From Candidatus Thorarchaeota archaeon (lineage in GTDB: Archaea; Asgardarchaeota; Thorarchaeia; Thorarchaeales; Thorarchaeaceae): a stretch of 48,190 bases of DNA. The DNA lies in assembly GCA_004524445.1 (NCBI GenBank), contig SDNP01000023.1:1-48190 (forward strand), written 5' to 3'. This document shows, piece after piece, positions 18,114 to 27,023 of this stretch. The translations under genes and the position numbers were made by a program. Position 1 is the stretch's first letter; each line of letters starts with the position of its first letter. Under the pieces are notes generated by a model, which was given only the letters and a program-made list of their open reading frames with translations, ran no database searches and had not been told where the DNA came from.

Positions 18114-18893
18114 ATGAGATACGGCTTTGGCATTTTGCTTGGTTTCGTTCTTTCGGGAGTAATATTTCTTGGAAGTACAGCAATCAAGATTCTCGGATTT
18201 GCAGCAGAGAGTTCATCTGCTCTTGCCAGTATGTGGAACCTATTCCTGGTGTGGTTTGTAATTTCCCTGATTATTCTCATTTCACCACTCATTATCGCCT
18301 TCATAGCCTATAAAGAGCAGTTCAAACAAATCCTCCTGTTTGAAATTGGTGGAGTATCATTTTTCACACCATTCTGGCTGGGAATTGCAACAGAACTCTC
18401 AGGAGAACCCTTCATGAATTTGCTGCGTAATGGTATTGAAGATGGGTTGCCCTATATCGACTCTCAGGGAATTGTAAGAGGTCTTAGCATAGGTCCAATT
18501 ATAGTCCTTCCCTCCTTGGTTGCAATGCTTGCTATCGGTTTGCTGATACTGCGCCCGTCTTTTGTCAAGTCATCAGGGACAAAACCTGAGAGCGCTGAAC
18601 TGTCCAAGTTGCGTGCTGATGCTGATGAGGCACCCCGGGTCGAAGCGGAAGTGATTTCCATAGAACCACCTGAAAGCAATGAAGAAAGCATTGCAGAAAT
18701 GAGAAGCATACTAACTGAAATCGGAATCGAAGCCGCTACAATTGATGCATTGCTCAATGCTGGATTTGGAAACATCACTGACCTCATGGGAACCAGTTCT
18801 GACCAGATTTCTTCTGATACTGGAATTGAGGTTTCAGAGATTCAGAAATTACAGATAAAACTTCAGAAACGAATTTGGTTCAGTGGCATCTGA
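18114..18893 (+). CDS. Membrane protein with C-terminal helix-hairpin-helix domain (259 aa)
   Basis: Four hydrophobic helices are predicted: about residues 5-30, 40-67, 76-97 and 122-147. A hydrophilic acidic linker follows, then about 60 C-terminal residues that look like tandem helix-hairpin-helix motifs (IDALLNAGFGNITDLM and ISSDTGIEVSEIQKLQ). The AGFGNITDLMG style resembles the HhH seen in RadA/Rad51 N-terminal domains and RNA polymerase alpha, which binds DNA or proteins. The combination is unusual. No family is recognised; it may tether nucleic acid or a protein partner to the membrane. Confidence 0.7.
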   Translation: MRYGFGILLGFVLSGVIFLGSTAIKILGFAAESSSALASMWNLFLVWFVISLIILISPLIIAFIAYKEQFKQILLFEIGGVSFFTPFWLGIATELSGEPFMNLLRNGIEDGLPYIDSQGIVRGLSIGPIIVLPSLVAMLAIGLLILRPSFVKSSGTKPESAELSKLRADADEAPRVEAEVISIEPPESNEESIAEMRSILTEIGIEAATIDALLNAGFGNITDLMGTSSDQISSDTGIEVSEIQKLQIKLQKRIWFSGI

Positions 18894-18916
18894 CGAAGAA
18901 TATGAGGTTCCTTCAA

Positions 18917-19654
18917 TTAGAAAGTTATTGCTGCATCTAAGGCAATACTGACCAGATCATCAAGTTTGGGTTTTCCCTGAATCTCCTTTTCTTCTTCAAT
19001 GGGTTCACCAACAATGACACAAGCGCTGCCCACTCTAACAGCGCGCAATTGTCCTAATGTAAATAGTACTGCAGCCTCCATTTCTGTAGCAAGCACATTC
19101 GAATTCCTGAGCCAATTCCATCTCCTTTCCATTGCTTCAGAATCAGCAACCATTGATGGATATTCACTATAGAATGCGTCTTTACTGTGTCCTATGCCCA
19201 CTTTGAATCTGGCCCTTCTTTTCTTTGCAGCATCAGTTAGTGCCATCACCATCTCAGGGTTTCCGACAGCCGGAAATTCAACAGGAACATATTGTTTTGA
19301 AGTACCATCATCTCGGACCGCTCCACTGAAAATGACGATGTCTCCGGACTTGAGCGATGAATCGATTGCTCCTGAGGTTCCAACTCTTATGAATGTCTTA
19401 CATCCGACTTTCACTAGTTCCTCTAGAGCAATTGCTGCAGATGGACATCCGATTCCAGTTGAGCATACTGCGACTGGTACTCCCTTCCAAGTCCCCTTGA
19501 AACTCCAATACTCTCTCTTGTGTGCTATTTCCTGGGGGTTGTCAAAGAATTCATCTGCAATCTTTTTGGAGCGAAATGGGTTGCCTGGCAGTAGTACGCG
19601 TTCCGGAATCTCATTCGGTGCTATGTCAATATGATATTGCTTGTCCTTTCGCAT
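18917..19654 (-). CDS. Nucleoside phosphorylase (uridine/purine type, PNP_UDP family)
   Basis: 245 residues. LLPGNPFRSKKIADEF binds phosphate, STGIGCPSAAIALEEL is the family signature, RVGTSGAI follows, and TEMEAAVLFTLGQL provides the ribose- and base-binding segment. It splits nucleosides by phosphorolysis to base and ribose-1-phosphate. The overall pattern is nearest to uridine phosphorylases, but base specificity is uncertain. With SurE and PrsA nearby it fits a salvage route. Confidence 0.92.
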   Translation of the reverse strand: MRKDKQYHIDIAPNEIPERVLLPGNPFRSKKIADEFFDNPQEIAHKREYWSFKGTWKGVPVAVCSTGIGCPSAAIALEELVKVGCKTFIRVGTSGAIDSSLKSGDIVIFSGAVRDDGTSKQYVPVEFPAVGNPEMVMALTDAAKKRRARFKVGIGHSKDAFYSEYPSMVADSEAMERRWNWLRNSNVLATEMEAAVLFTLGQLRAVRVGSACVIVGEPIEEEKEIQGKPKLDDLVSIALDAAITF

Positions 19655-19775
19655 TGGTGATGCAATCCCAGCTCCCCGGTTCTCAAGCTGAACAAAAGGG
19701 TTTCGAAGGTTACTATCTACCGGAGCCAGAGATAGTCTTAAAAGAATGACCTAGGTCAGCTTCGATTGTGTAGCC

Positions 19776-20000
19776 ATGAGTGAAGAAATTTCAGAAATTG
19801 ACAAAGCAATATTGTCCGCTATTTTGGAGGATAGTCATAGGCCTTCAGCAATCACGAGCATTGTAAATGGTCGTGGTGTGAACTGTACTCAGAATGAAGT
19901 AGTGAAGGCTCTCAATGAACTAGAAGATAAGGGTCTGGTGGAAAGGTATACATCTAAGACATGGCTTGCAAAGCCTAGTGCCGCAGATTATATCGATTAG
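19776..20000 (+). CDS. Small winged-helix DNA-binding protein (74 aa)
   Basis: A single helix-turn-helix domain: DKAILSAILED, then CTQNEVVKALNELEDKGLVERY, the recognition helix and wing. This resembles archaeal MarR/ArsR-like regulators reduced to one domain. No ligand domain is present. A regulatory target is not evident; the divergent nucleoside phosphorylase gene is the closest candidate. Confidence 0.75.
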   Translation: MSEEISEIDKAILSAILEDSHRPSAITSIVNGRGVNCTQNEVVKALNELEDKGLVERYTSKTWLAKPSAADYID

Positions 20001-20050
20001 GTTTGGCTTTGCTCTCTCAGAACAGACGAGTAAGGCATCAAATTAGCGAC

Positions 20051-21037
20051 TCATAATCGCTTCACAAGTGAGTCAACAACATTGTAGGTTAGTTCTGGGT
20101 TCTTCACGCAGAATACATCTGTTTTCACCGTGTTCGATGCAACAATTTTACCATCGATTTTCTTAACCAAGTTTTCAAGCAATTCCTCGCCTTCTTCAAT
20201 AAGTGGAAGCGCATGAACAACCGCAAAGGCGATTTCCTTGGCTTCTTGTTTTCTGAGTCTATCAGCGGTCTTCAGTAGTGTACCACCACTCTTGGTCAAA
20301 TCGTCTATAACAACCACATTCTTTCCTTTGACTTTCAAATCACCATGAAGCTCCACAGAAAATGAATTCTCTCTGCTTTTTCCAAAGCCTGCGACATCAA
20401 ATCTTTCTTGGCCCCCTTCATCGGGCGTGATGACAACATAATCATCAAAGCCAAACTGGTTTCCTGCAAATTCTATTAGACGAGGAGTGATATCTATATA
20501 CTCCAGTAGACCTCTACGCTGAAGGTTTTCCACCCAATCCAAGCTTTCTGGCGCATGAGGATTAATCACCCAGACTTTGTTGCATGCACCGGCAACCAAT
20601 TGAAGAGCCCATTTAGCAGAAACTGCTTCTCCAGTCTTGAAAGCTTTATCCTGAAGAGCAAAAGGCTGGAAACTCAGAACAACTTCGACCTTTCGAGGAG
20701 GTTCTACGGGATCAGCTTTGTAGGTTTTATGATTCAATTGATCTACCCTTACTGGATTATGAAGGAGGTTCAAGATGAGCATCAATTCCACCAGTCTGTC
20801 AGATGTGGAGTATGACTCCTCTTCGGCGGGACCTGATCCTGTACAGCACTGCACAACCACTACTTTCCGATTGGATAATCGAGAGATTCTAGGAATTCTG
20901 ACATACAAGTCCCCGTTGGGAAACATTCGCTTATTATCATAATTCAATGCTGATCTGTAGACATTGAAGCCATGCTGCTTGAATCTCAAGCCTAGATGTT
21001 CAGCTCCACTAGCAAGAATAACATCGTAATCTCTCAT
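20051..21037 (-). CDS. Ribose-phosphate pyrophosphokinase (PRPP synthetase), divergent type
   Basis: 328 residues. The PRPP-binding loop VVVIDDLTKSGGTL is clear near residue 235, and MFPNGDLYVRIP matches the FPDGE-YVRI strand of PrsA. LSFQPFALQDKAFKTGEAVSAK corresponds to the catalytic flap region that normally reads Y-RQDR. The extra length and altered flap make it a divergent archaeal form. It would make PRPP from ribose-5-phosphate and ATP for nucleotide synthesis. An orphan phosphoribosyltransferase is a less likely alternative. Confidence 0.82.
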   Translation of the reverse strand: MRDYDVILASGAEHLGLRFKQHGFNVYRSALNYDNKRMFPNGDLYVRIPRISRLSNRKVVVVQCCTGSGPAEEESYSTSDRLVELMLILNLLHNPVRVDQLNHKTYKADPVEPPRKVEVVLSFQPFALQDKAFKTGEAVSAKWALQLVAGACNKVWVINPHAPESLDWVENLQRRGLLEYIDITPRLIEFAGNQFGFDDYVVITPDEGGQERFDVAGFGKSRENSFSVELHGDLKVKGKNVVVIDDLTKSGGTLLKTADRLRKQEAKEIAFAVVHALPLIEEGEELLENLVKKIDGKIVASNTVKTDVFCVKNPELTYNVVDSLVKRL

Positions 21038-21089
21038 GGTTATCCGCCACTTATTCCCGGACTGTCTTCCTTTATGTGGCTTTCCCCAG

Positions 21090-21632
21090 TTATCCTATTT
21101 CTGGCTTGTCTTGTCCTACATAGTGACTACCCGGTCGTTGGTCATATCCCATTTTCGACGGTGATGTTAGTGGAACAAACATCAGTTGCACAATCTTCAT
21201 TCCCGGGTGTAGTAGGACTGGACTGAGATTTTCACAGAATATTTCCAGAGTCAATTTGCTGGGTTTTTCAAGTCCAGTACCAGGATTCACCAAACCTGCT
21301 GCATGAACAATTATGCCAAGCCTAGCAACGCTGGAGCGCCCTTCAAGTAGTCCTGCATATGACTTGCTCAGAGAAATCTTCTCTAAGGTTTGGGCCAAAA
21401 TGAATTGTCCTGGCAAAATCATGAACGGGTCTTCTCCTGTGTCAACCAACTTGGTGTGCTGGCCTTCAAGATTTTCAGATCTAAAATCAACAGGTTCTCC
21501 TGGGCTATATATCCTGAAAACGCTGTCAAGCTTCAAGTCAACACTACAGGGCCCCACTACCTCAGGATCAAATGGCGTGATTACAATCTCTTTCGATTTG
21601 ATAGCTTCTAGTATGTCTACATCTGATAGCAT
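21090..21632 (-). CDS. dcd: dCTP deaminase
   Basis: Converts dCTP to dUTP (some archaeal forms also hydrolyse dUTP). The N-terminus MLSDVDILEAI is the standard Dcd start, so I choose ATG 21632 rather than the longer frame to 21680. GPCSVDLKLDSVFRIY, EGRSSVARLGI and NPGTGLEKPSKLTLEIF carry the trimer nucleotide-binding and catalytic residues. 180 residues, close to the usual length. Its promoter shares a 90-base divergent region with the next gene. Confidence 0.93.
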   Translation of the reverse strand: MLSDVDILEAIKSKEIVITPFDPEVVGPCSVDLKLDSVFRIYSPGEPVDFRSENLEGQHTKLVDTGEDPFMILPGQFILAQTLEKISLSKSYAGLLEGRSSVARLGIIVHAAGLVNPGTGLEKPSKLTLEIFCENLSPVLLHPGMKIVQLMFVPLTSPSKMGYDQRPGSHYVGQDKPEIG

Positions 21633-21696
21633 CCTTGTAGTCACCCTGATTAGCCACATGCAAACCTGTAATACTGACACACTTAAAATGAGCCTA

Positions 21697-21708
21697 CTGG
21701 TTATATAT
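21697..21708 (+). promoter_or_regulatory. TATA box of the zinc-ribbon gene
   Basis: GTTATATATCA-type sequence about 25 bases before the start region at 21726, which fits a leaderless transcript. Confidence 0.45.
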
Positions 21709-21725
21709 CACACCACCAAGGAAAT

Positions 21726-22445
21726 GTGTTTGGTTTGAGCTTGACGGCCCGAGAGATTCTCCATAGGATAGCACAAGACTCCGGTATCTCCTATAGAGTC
21801 ATAGCTCAGAGAGTAAATTCTGATGTTCAAAAGGGTATTCCACTGTTAAAATCGCTTCACAGAGTGGCCACAGAGAATGGCTTAGACCCGAACAAATTCA
21901 CTCTCAATTCGGAAGATATTATCAAAGAAATAGAACGCATTATGACAGAAAACTACTCACAAACTCTGATGATATCTGCTGTACTGGCAAGGATGGTGGA
22001 ATCAAAAGATAGAGACCGTTTTCCTGCACCTGCTTTCTTTGCCTTTCTAGAGATAATGTCCAATATTCCTGATGAATCCATGATTCGCAAAAAAGAACCC
22101 TCTGAGGATGTGGATGACAAAACTGCTGCCATAATTGAGATGTCCACAACATTGGTTTCACTCATCTGCCAATGGGGCAAAGATGGAATCATTGGCATTG
22201 CTCCCAGCTTAGATGATAAGACAAAGTCAATTGCAAAGTCTATCTATAGAAAAACAAAACTGCTCCAATCAGGTATGTGGGTGTGTCTTTCGTGCGGTGA
22301 GATAGTGAATGTCAAGGAAACATATGCGCTATTATGTAGAAAATGCAACGCTGCACTCGCAGATGCAACCAGCAGTGCAGCAAAGCGCAGAGAACGAGAA
22401 CGTACTGGATATGGGAGAACAAAAAAAGGGTCATTGTTAGAATAG
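21726..22445 (+). CDS. Unknown protein with C-terminal zinc ribbon (239 aa)
   Basis: I do not recognise the family. The N-terminus (TAREILHRIAQDSGISYRVI) looks like a helix-turn-helix and the middle is helical. A zinc ribbon lies near residues 181-203: CLSCGEIVNVKE followed by CRKCNAAL (CxxC-x15-CxxC). The tail is basic (KRRERERTGYGRTKKG), suggesting nucleic-acid contact. GTG 21726 lies 25 bases after a TATA box; TTG 21735 is an alternative start. A transcription or translation factor-like role is only an inference. Confidence 0.65.
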   Translation: MFGLSLTAREILHRIAQDSGISYRVIAQRVNSDVQKGIPLLKSLHRVATENGLDPNKFTLNSEDIIKEIERIMTENYSQTLMISAVLARMVESKDRDRFPAPAFFAFLEIMSNIPDESMIRKKEPSEDVDDKTAAIIEMSTTLVSLICQWGKDGIIGIAPSLDDKTKSIAKSIYRKTKLLQSGMWVCLSCGEIVNVKETYALLCRKCNAALADATSSAAKRRERERTGYGRTKKGSLLE

Positions 22446-22607
22446 CCGCCTTCTTTTTGACCGTACTCTCCGTTGCCCTAAATCATAGCCTTATTCCACA
22501 GGAAGCTCGTCCAAATTCTACGAATCTATCCTAAAACGATTCATTTATCAATAAGAGCGAACGGGTGCCAGCTTGCCTATTAGTGGAAGCTTTGTGAGGT
22601 CATTTCA

Positions 22608-23957
22608 TTGAAAAGCTATATTGAAAATGTATACAATAAGGTCGTTGAGAAAGATCCCGGTCAAGAGGTCTTTCACCAAGCCGTCGAAGAAGTGCTCGAA
22701 TCTCTTGAGCCCGCTATTGAAAAGTATCCTAAATTCAAAGAACATGCCATTCTAGAGAGGATTGTTGAGCCCGAACGTGTGATTCTGTTCCGTGTTCCTT
22801 GGCTCAATAAAGATGGTGAGGTCAAGGTCAATCGAGGATTCAGAGTTCAATTTAACTCAGCTATTGGCCCCTATAAGGGAGGACTTAGGTTTCATAACAC
22901 TGTGAATCTTGGGGTCCTGAAGTTTCTTGGATTTGAGCAGACATTCAAGAACGGTCTTACCGGCCTACCCATGGGTGGCGGAAAAGGAGGGTCTGACTTT
23001 GACCCTCATGGTAAGACAGATGCTGAAGTCCGTAATTTCTGCCATAATTACATGACTGAACTCTACAAACATGTAGGGCAATTTACTGACGTACCCGCAG
23101 GAGATATTGGCGTAGGTGCTCGAGAGATTGGTTACCTCTATGGAATGTACCGCAAGATAACCAATAAGCATGGTACCTGTGTCTTAACGGGAAAAGGCCC
23201 CACCTATGGTGGATCTCTAATCAGACCTGAAGCAACCGGATACGGTACTGTTTACTTCGTTCAGGAAATGCTCAAGACAAAGAACGAAAACCTGAAGGAC
23301 AAAAAAGTCTGCATATCTGGTTCAGGAAATGTTGCTCAGTTTGCCGCTGAAAAGAGCAATCAGTTGGGTGCCAAGGTCATTGCAATGAGTGACTCTTCCG
23401 GTTGGGTACATGATCCTGACGGTATAGACCAAGAGAAACTTGAGTGGATTATGGAACTCAAGAATGTACGAAGAGGCAGAATCAAGGAGTTTGCAGAAGA
23501 ATTCAAGGGTGTCGAATATCACACAGACAAGAGTCCGTGGTACCTGCCATGTGACATTGCTATGCCCTGTGCAACTCAAAATGAAGTCGATGCAAAGGAG
23601 GCAAAGGCTCTTGTCGACAATGGTGTGATAGCATTAGGCGAAGGTGCCAATATGCCACTTACACCAGACGCCATCGAAATAGTTCAAGAGGCCAATGTCC
23701 TATACGCTCCTGGCAAGGCTGCTAACGCTGGTGGTGTATCTGTGTCCGGTCTCGAGATGGCTCAGAACAGTATGCGATACTTCTGGACGCGCGAAGAAGT
23801 AGACCAGAAGCTGCACCAAATCATGGTTAGCATACACAAGACTGCTTATGATACGGCAGAGCTCTTTGGCGAAAAGGGCAATTATGTCTTGGGAGCGAAT
23901 ATTGCTGGTTTCTTGAAAGTTGCCAATGCAATGGTTGCTCAGGGTTACATAAGCTAA
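22608..23957 (+). CDS. gdhA: Glutamate dehydrogenase (hexameric, NADP-type)
   Basis: 449 residues. Reversible oxidative deamination of glutamate to 2-oxoglutarate and ammonia. Seen: GPYKGGLRFH with the substrate lysine, PMGGGKGGSDFDP with the catalytic lysine, PAGDIGVGAREIG, and the Rossmann motif CISGSGNVAQFAAEK. It is full length and of the bacterial/eukaryal class I type rather than the shorter archaeal type, so acquisition by transfer is possible. TTG start with GAGGT about ten bases upstream. A clear terminator follows. Confidence 0.95.
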   Translation: MKSYIENVYNKVVEKDPGQEVFHQAVEEVLESLEPAIEKYPKFKEHAILERIVEPERVILFRVPWLNKDGEVKVNRGFRVQFNSAIGPYKGGLRFHNTVNLGVLKFLGFEQTFKNGLTGLPMGGGKGGSDFDPHGKTDAEVRNFCHNYMTELYKHVGQFTDVPAGDIGVGAREIGYLYGMYRKITNKHGTCVLTGKGPTYGGSLIRPEATGYGTVYFVQEMLKTKNENLKDKKVCISGSGNVAQFAAEKSNQLGAKVIAMSDSSGWVHDPDGIDQEKLEWIMELKNVRRGRIKEFAEEFKGVEYHTDKSPWYLPCDIAMPCATQNEVDAKEAKALVDNGVIALGEGANMPLTPDAIEIVQEANVLYAPGKAANAGGVSVSGLEMAQNSMRYFWTREEVDQKLHQIMVSIHKTAYDTAELFGEKGNYVLGANIAGFLKVANAMVAQGYIS

Positions 23958-23969
23958 ATTTCAAGATGC

Positions 23970-23998
23970 GAACCCTCTAGAGGGTTCCCCCTCTTTTT
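23970..23998 (+). terminator. Terminator of gdhA
   Basis: A perfect 18-base palindrome, GAACCCTCTAGAGGGTTC (23970-23987), is followed by CCCCTCTTTTTTC. It begins 13 bases after the gdhA stop codon. Confidence 0.8.
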
Positions 23999-24049
23999 TC
24001 TTTAAACATCAGAAAAACTCCTGCAAGATTTAAAAAAAGGCTGCACAAT

Positions 24050-24652
24050 CTATTTTCTTATCACATCTAACAATTCGTTCAGCCTACGCTTAATATCGGA
24101 TTCAACCCTACTGAGTTCAGCAAGTTTTCCTATTTGTTCAACTTTTCCTTTTCTATAAATTTCATCCGAGATTTCATTTTGTTCTCTCTTTTTATCAAGC
24201 CTATCCATCTCATCCGATATTTGTTTCCGCTCATTAGAAACCAGTTCGAATCCCTTCTTCAATGACATCCATTCAATCATGGCATTGCTTTTCTCTTGCT
24301 CAATTCTCTCTCTCCGGCGTTTCTGTTGTTCTTGTTCTTTGAGCGCTTTATTTGCCGCCCTAATATCTCTCTGAATTTCAAACAGCCTAGACTCTACTTC
24401 CCTCTTAACTTGAACAATCTCCGTGGATTCGAGCCATTTATCTCTGTATTGTTGGATGTGTTCTTTTTCTGAAATACTCCCCTCTTCGAGTTTGCTGTCA
24501 ATCTCACTCAGATCTCGTTGAATATCAGTCAGCTTCTTTTTAATCTCCTCATAGGATTTTCGCAGACTCATCCATTCAACCGAATACTGGGAGAGCACCT
24601 CCTTAGGGTCCAAAAACAGGTGGTCTTCAGGGATATCCTTTCCATGACTCAT
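24050..24652 (-). CDS. Coiled-coil protein with internal duplication (200 aa)
   Basis: Almost entirely charged helix with heptad-like spacing. Two units of about 75 residues repeat: SVEWMSLRKSYEEI in the first (from about residue 24) and MIEWMSLKKGFELV in the second (from about residue 125). Each is followed by a break containing EIDSKLEEGSIS or RLDKKREQNEIS and a second helix. This implies duplication of a helical hairpin. No family is recognised. It is cytoplasmic and may be structural or an adaptor. Confidence 0.7.
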   Translation of the reverse strand: MSHGKDIPEDHLFLDPKEVLSQYSVEWMSLRKSYEEIKKKLTDIQRDLSEIDSKLEEGSISEKEHIQQYRDKWLESTEIVQVKREVESRLFEIQRDIRAANKALKEQEQQKRRRERIEQEKSNAMIEWMSLKKGFELVSNERKQISDEMDRLDKKREQNEISDEIYRKGKVEQIGKLAELSRVESDIKRRLNELLDVIRK

Positions 24653-24825
24653 CCTCTATCCTCCGGCATCTGATTATGAATCTGCAAATGTGACTTAAGG
24701 CATTTTCTGAGTCAATATGAAAAATAACATCATGCTCTTGTTGTACAAAGAATAGCGGGCGCCAAATTTTGACCTATTCTCTTAAGAGGGAGAATGTATT
24801 CACAATACAGGTGTGTGGGAAGAGA

Positions 24826-25893
24826 ATGAAGATTGAGAAGAATCTATTATCTGATGCAGAGAGGAAGCAAAAACCCCAACAGGTGGAAGATTTGTCTTTT
24901 GGCTCAGTTTTCACCGACCATATGCTAACGATGACATATTCGGGTGGAAAATGGCACTCTCCTCGAATCACTCCATATTCACTTCTAGAGTTGGATCCAG
25001 CATCTTTAGTATTGCATTATGGACAGGGCATCTTCGAGGGTATGAAAGCATATCGGCGAGGCAACGATGTTTTTCTCTTCCGGCCGACTCAGAACATAAG
25101 CCGATTCAACAGATCTGCATCAAGGATGGTAATGCCAAAAATGGATGAAACATTCATGCTAGAAGCAATTGAAGAGCTAATATGCATCGAAAGAGATTGG
25201 ATTCCATCAAAATCTGGGACGTCTCTATATATTCGACCAACAATGATTGCTACTGAAAGGAAGCTGGGTGTGAAACCATCGGATGAGTATATTTTCTTCA
25301 TAATCCTTAGTCCTGTCGGCCCCTATTTCAAAGAGGGCTTTAAGCCAATCCGAATAATGATTGCAGAAAGTTATGCAAGGGCGGCCCCTGGTGGAGTTGG
25401 AGCTGCAAAGACAATTGGCAATTATGCTGCTAGTCTAAAAGAAGAAAAGAGGGCAAAAGAATCGGGATACTCACAGGTCTTGTGGCTCGATGCATGTGAT
25501 AACAAATATTTGGAGGAAGTAGGAACCATGAATGTCTTCGTTGTTTTTGAAGATGAGATTGCTACCCCCGAACTTGGAGGGACCATACTTCCTGGAATAA
25601 CGCGCGACTCTGTTATCACCCTTCTTCGCAACTGGGATATGGATGTGGTGGAGAGAAAAATCTCTGTCGATGAAGTTCTCGCTGGAGTGCAAGATGGTCA
25701 TCTAACGGAAATGTTTGGATGTGGTACTGCTGCTATAATTGCTCCTATCGGGGTTTTGGGCTATCAGAGAAAAGAATATCCGATTTCTAATGGCCGAATT
25801 GGCAATGTCACTAAGCGGCTTTATGACGAACTAACCGGAATCCAATCTGGTGAGAGAAAGGACAACTATGGATGGGTACATTCAGTCTGTTGA
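24826..25893 (+). CDS. ilvE: Branched-chain amino acid aminotransferase
   Basis: PLP enzyme exchanging amino groups between Leu/Ile/Val and 2-oxoglutarate. I choose ATG 24826, which has GGGAAGAG just upstream and gives 355 residues, the normal length of class II BCATs; the frame extends to 24769. Seen: HYGQGIFEGMKAYR, RPTMIATERKLGV, and the PLP lysine K195 in AAKTIGNYAAS followed by QVLWLDA. TEMFGCGTAAII is the second family signature. With GdhA upstream and AOR downstream it suits amino-acid catabolism as well as synthesis. Confidence 0.93.
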   Translation: MKIEKNLLSDAERKQKPQQVEDLSFGSVFTDHMLTMTYSGGKWHSPRITPYSLLELDPASLVLHYGQGIFEGMKAYRRGNDVFLFRPTQNISRFNRSASRMVMPKMDETFMLEAIEELICIERDWIPSKSGTSLYIRPTMIATERKLGVKPSDEYIFFIILSPVGPYFKEGFKPIRIMIAESYARAAPGGVGAAKTIGNYAASLKEEKRAKESGYSQVLWLDACDNKYLEEVGTMNVFVVFEDEIATPELGGTILPGITRDSVITLLRNWDMDVVERKISVDEVLAGVQDGHLTEMFGCGTAAIIAPIGVLGYQRKEYPISNGRIGNVTKRLYDELTGIQSGERKDNYGWVHSVC

Positions 25894-25899
25894 ATTATA

Positions 25900-26400
25900 C
25901 TATAAATCCCGCTTAAGTTCGTCTGACTCCAGTTCTGATTCTGATATTGGCGGGGTGTCTTCTTCTAAAGACTCCCAATCAGGGGGTGGTTCAAGATATG
26001 CCTCTCGAGGAATCTCTTCGTCATCAACTTTCTCACTGGTATATTCTTCCTCTTCGGCATCGCTCTCTAAAGAATCGTCGTTATCGTAGGACTCTTCTTC
26101 CTCATAGTCGTAAGAATCTTCTTCCTCCGACCACTCATCTTCAAGTTCTTCGCTTTCTTCCCACTCATCAATTTCCTCTTGGTCTTCTTCCCAATCTTCT
26201 TCATCCTCTTCCCACGACTCGTCTTCCCATTCATCTTCATCAGGAATCTCCAGTGTGGCAACAAGACCTCCAGATTCAAGCTTCTCAATGAGTAGCTGGA
26301 ACATCCTTTCAACGGCATCACTACGCCCCCTTGCCTCAAACTCGATATCGCCGATTTCAAATTCCATTTCGATATAGTTGTCCTTTTTCTCATTATCCAT
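25900..26400 (-). CDS. Highly acidic protein with small N-terminal domain
   Basis: The frame opens at TTG 26448, but the TATA box (TTTATATG on the minus strand, plus 26431-26442) falls inside its first codons. The likely start is ATG 26400, about 12 bases after the expected transcript start. The first 60 residues (YIEMEFEIGDIEFEARG, then AVERMFQLLIEKL) form a beta-helix unit seen attached to other archaeal proteins. The remaining 105 residues are mostly Glu, Asp, Ser and Trp (for example EDEEDWEEDQEEIDEWEE), probably disordered. It ends six bases from the convergent ilvE stop. Function unknown. Confidence 0.7.
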   Translation of the reverse strand: MDNEKKDNYIEMEFEIGDIEFEARGRSDAVERMFQLLIEKLESGGLVATLEIPDEDEWEDESWEEDEEDWEEDQEEIDEWEESEELEDEWSEEEDSYDYEEEESYDNDDSLESDAEEEEYTSEKVDDEEIPREAYLEPPPDWESLEEDTPPISESELESDELKRDL

Positions 26401-26430
26401 GGGAATCACATCGCATTTGGAGACATTCAG

Positions 26431-26442
26431 TACATATAAACG
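26431..26442 (-). promoter_or_regulatory. TATA box of the acidic-protein gene
   Basis: CGTTTATATGTA on the minus strand. It overlaps codons 3-6 of the longest frame and therefore supports the downstream start at 26400. Confidence 0.55.
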
Positions 26443-26516
26443 CTTCAAGTGTAGGCCATCTCATTAGCTAAACCTTTTAGCCAGTTCCTTACCCACATTC
26501 TTTTCGGGTACCAACC

Positions 26517-27023
26517 GTGCCGTCACAGTTAATCGTAGACTATTCGAAATGTACTGGGTGCAGAATCTGTGAACTTGCCTGCAGTGCAAAGCATGAGAAG
26601 ACATTCCAGCCCACTTTAGCTCGTCTAAGGATTGTGAAATACGATGATTTGGGTGTTGATATCCCACATGTGTGTGGGCCGTGTGAAGATGCACCATGCG
26701 TTGACATCTGCCCAGTATATGCGATGCGACGGGACCCAGAAACCAATATGGTCTTCATTGACCAAGATAAATGCATATTATGCAAATCCTGCGTTGGCGT
26801 TTGTGTCAATGGTGTTATCCGCCTCGATACCCAAAAAATGAGAATCATCAAATGCGATCACTGTGGCGGCGACCCAGAATGTGCCAACGTATGCCCGACA
26901 GGTGCAATTCGTTATGGACTGATTAGCCCAATTGATACAGTGGATAAACACTCTAAGGTATCAAGCTATCTCAGCGAGATTTCTAGGACTGCAAAAACAG
27001 AGAAATCACTGGAGGAGGCATAA
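26517..27023 (+). CDS. Polyferredoxin subunit associated with AOR
   Basis: 168 residues with four [4Fe-4S] cysteine clusters: CTGCRICELAC, CGPCEDAPCVDIC, CILCKSCVGVC and CDHCGGDPECANVC. This is the HycB/CooF-like electron-transfer arrangement that accompanies some tungsten oxidoreductases. It would carry electrons from the aldehyde-oxidising subunit to another acceptor. GTG start at 26517. Its stop directly abuts the AOR start, so they form one operon and probably one complex. Confidence 0.92.
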   Translation: MPSQLIVDYSKCTGCRICELACSAKHEKTFQPTLARLRIVKYDDLGVDIPHVCGPCEDAPCVDICPVYAMRRDPETNMVFIDQDKCILCKSCVGVCVNGVIRLDTQKMRIIKCDHCGGDPECANVCPTGAIRYGLISPIDTVDKHSKVSSYLSEISRTAKTEKSLEEA

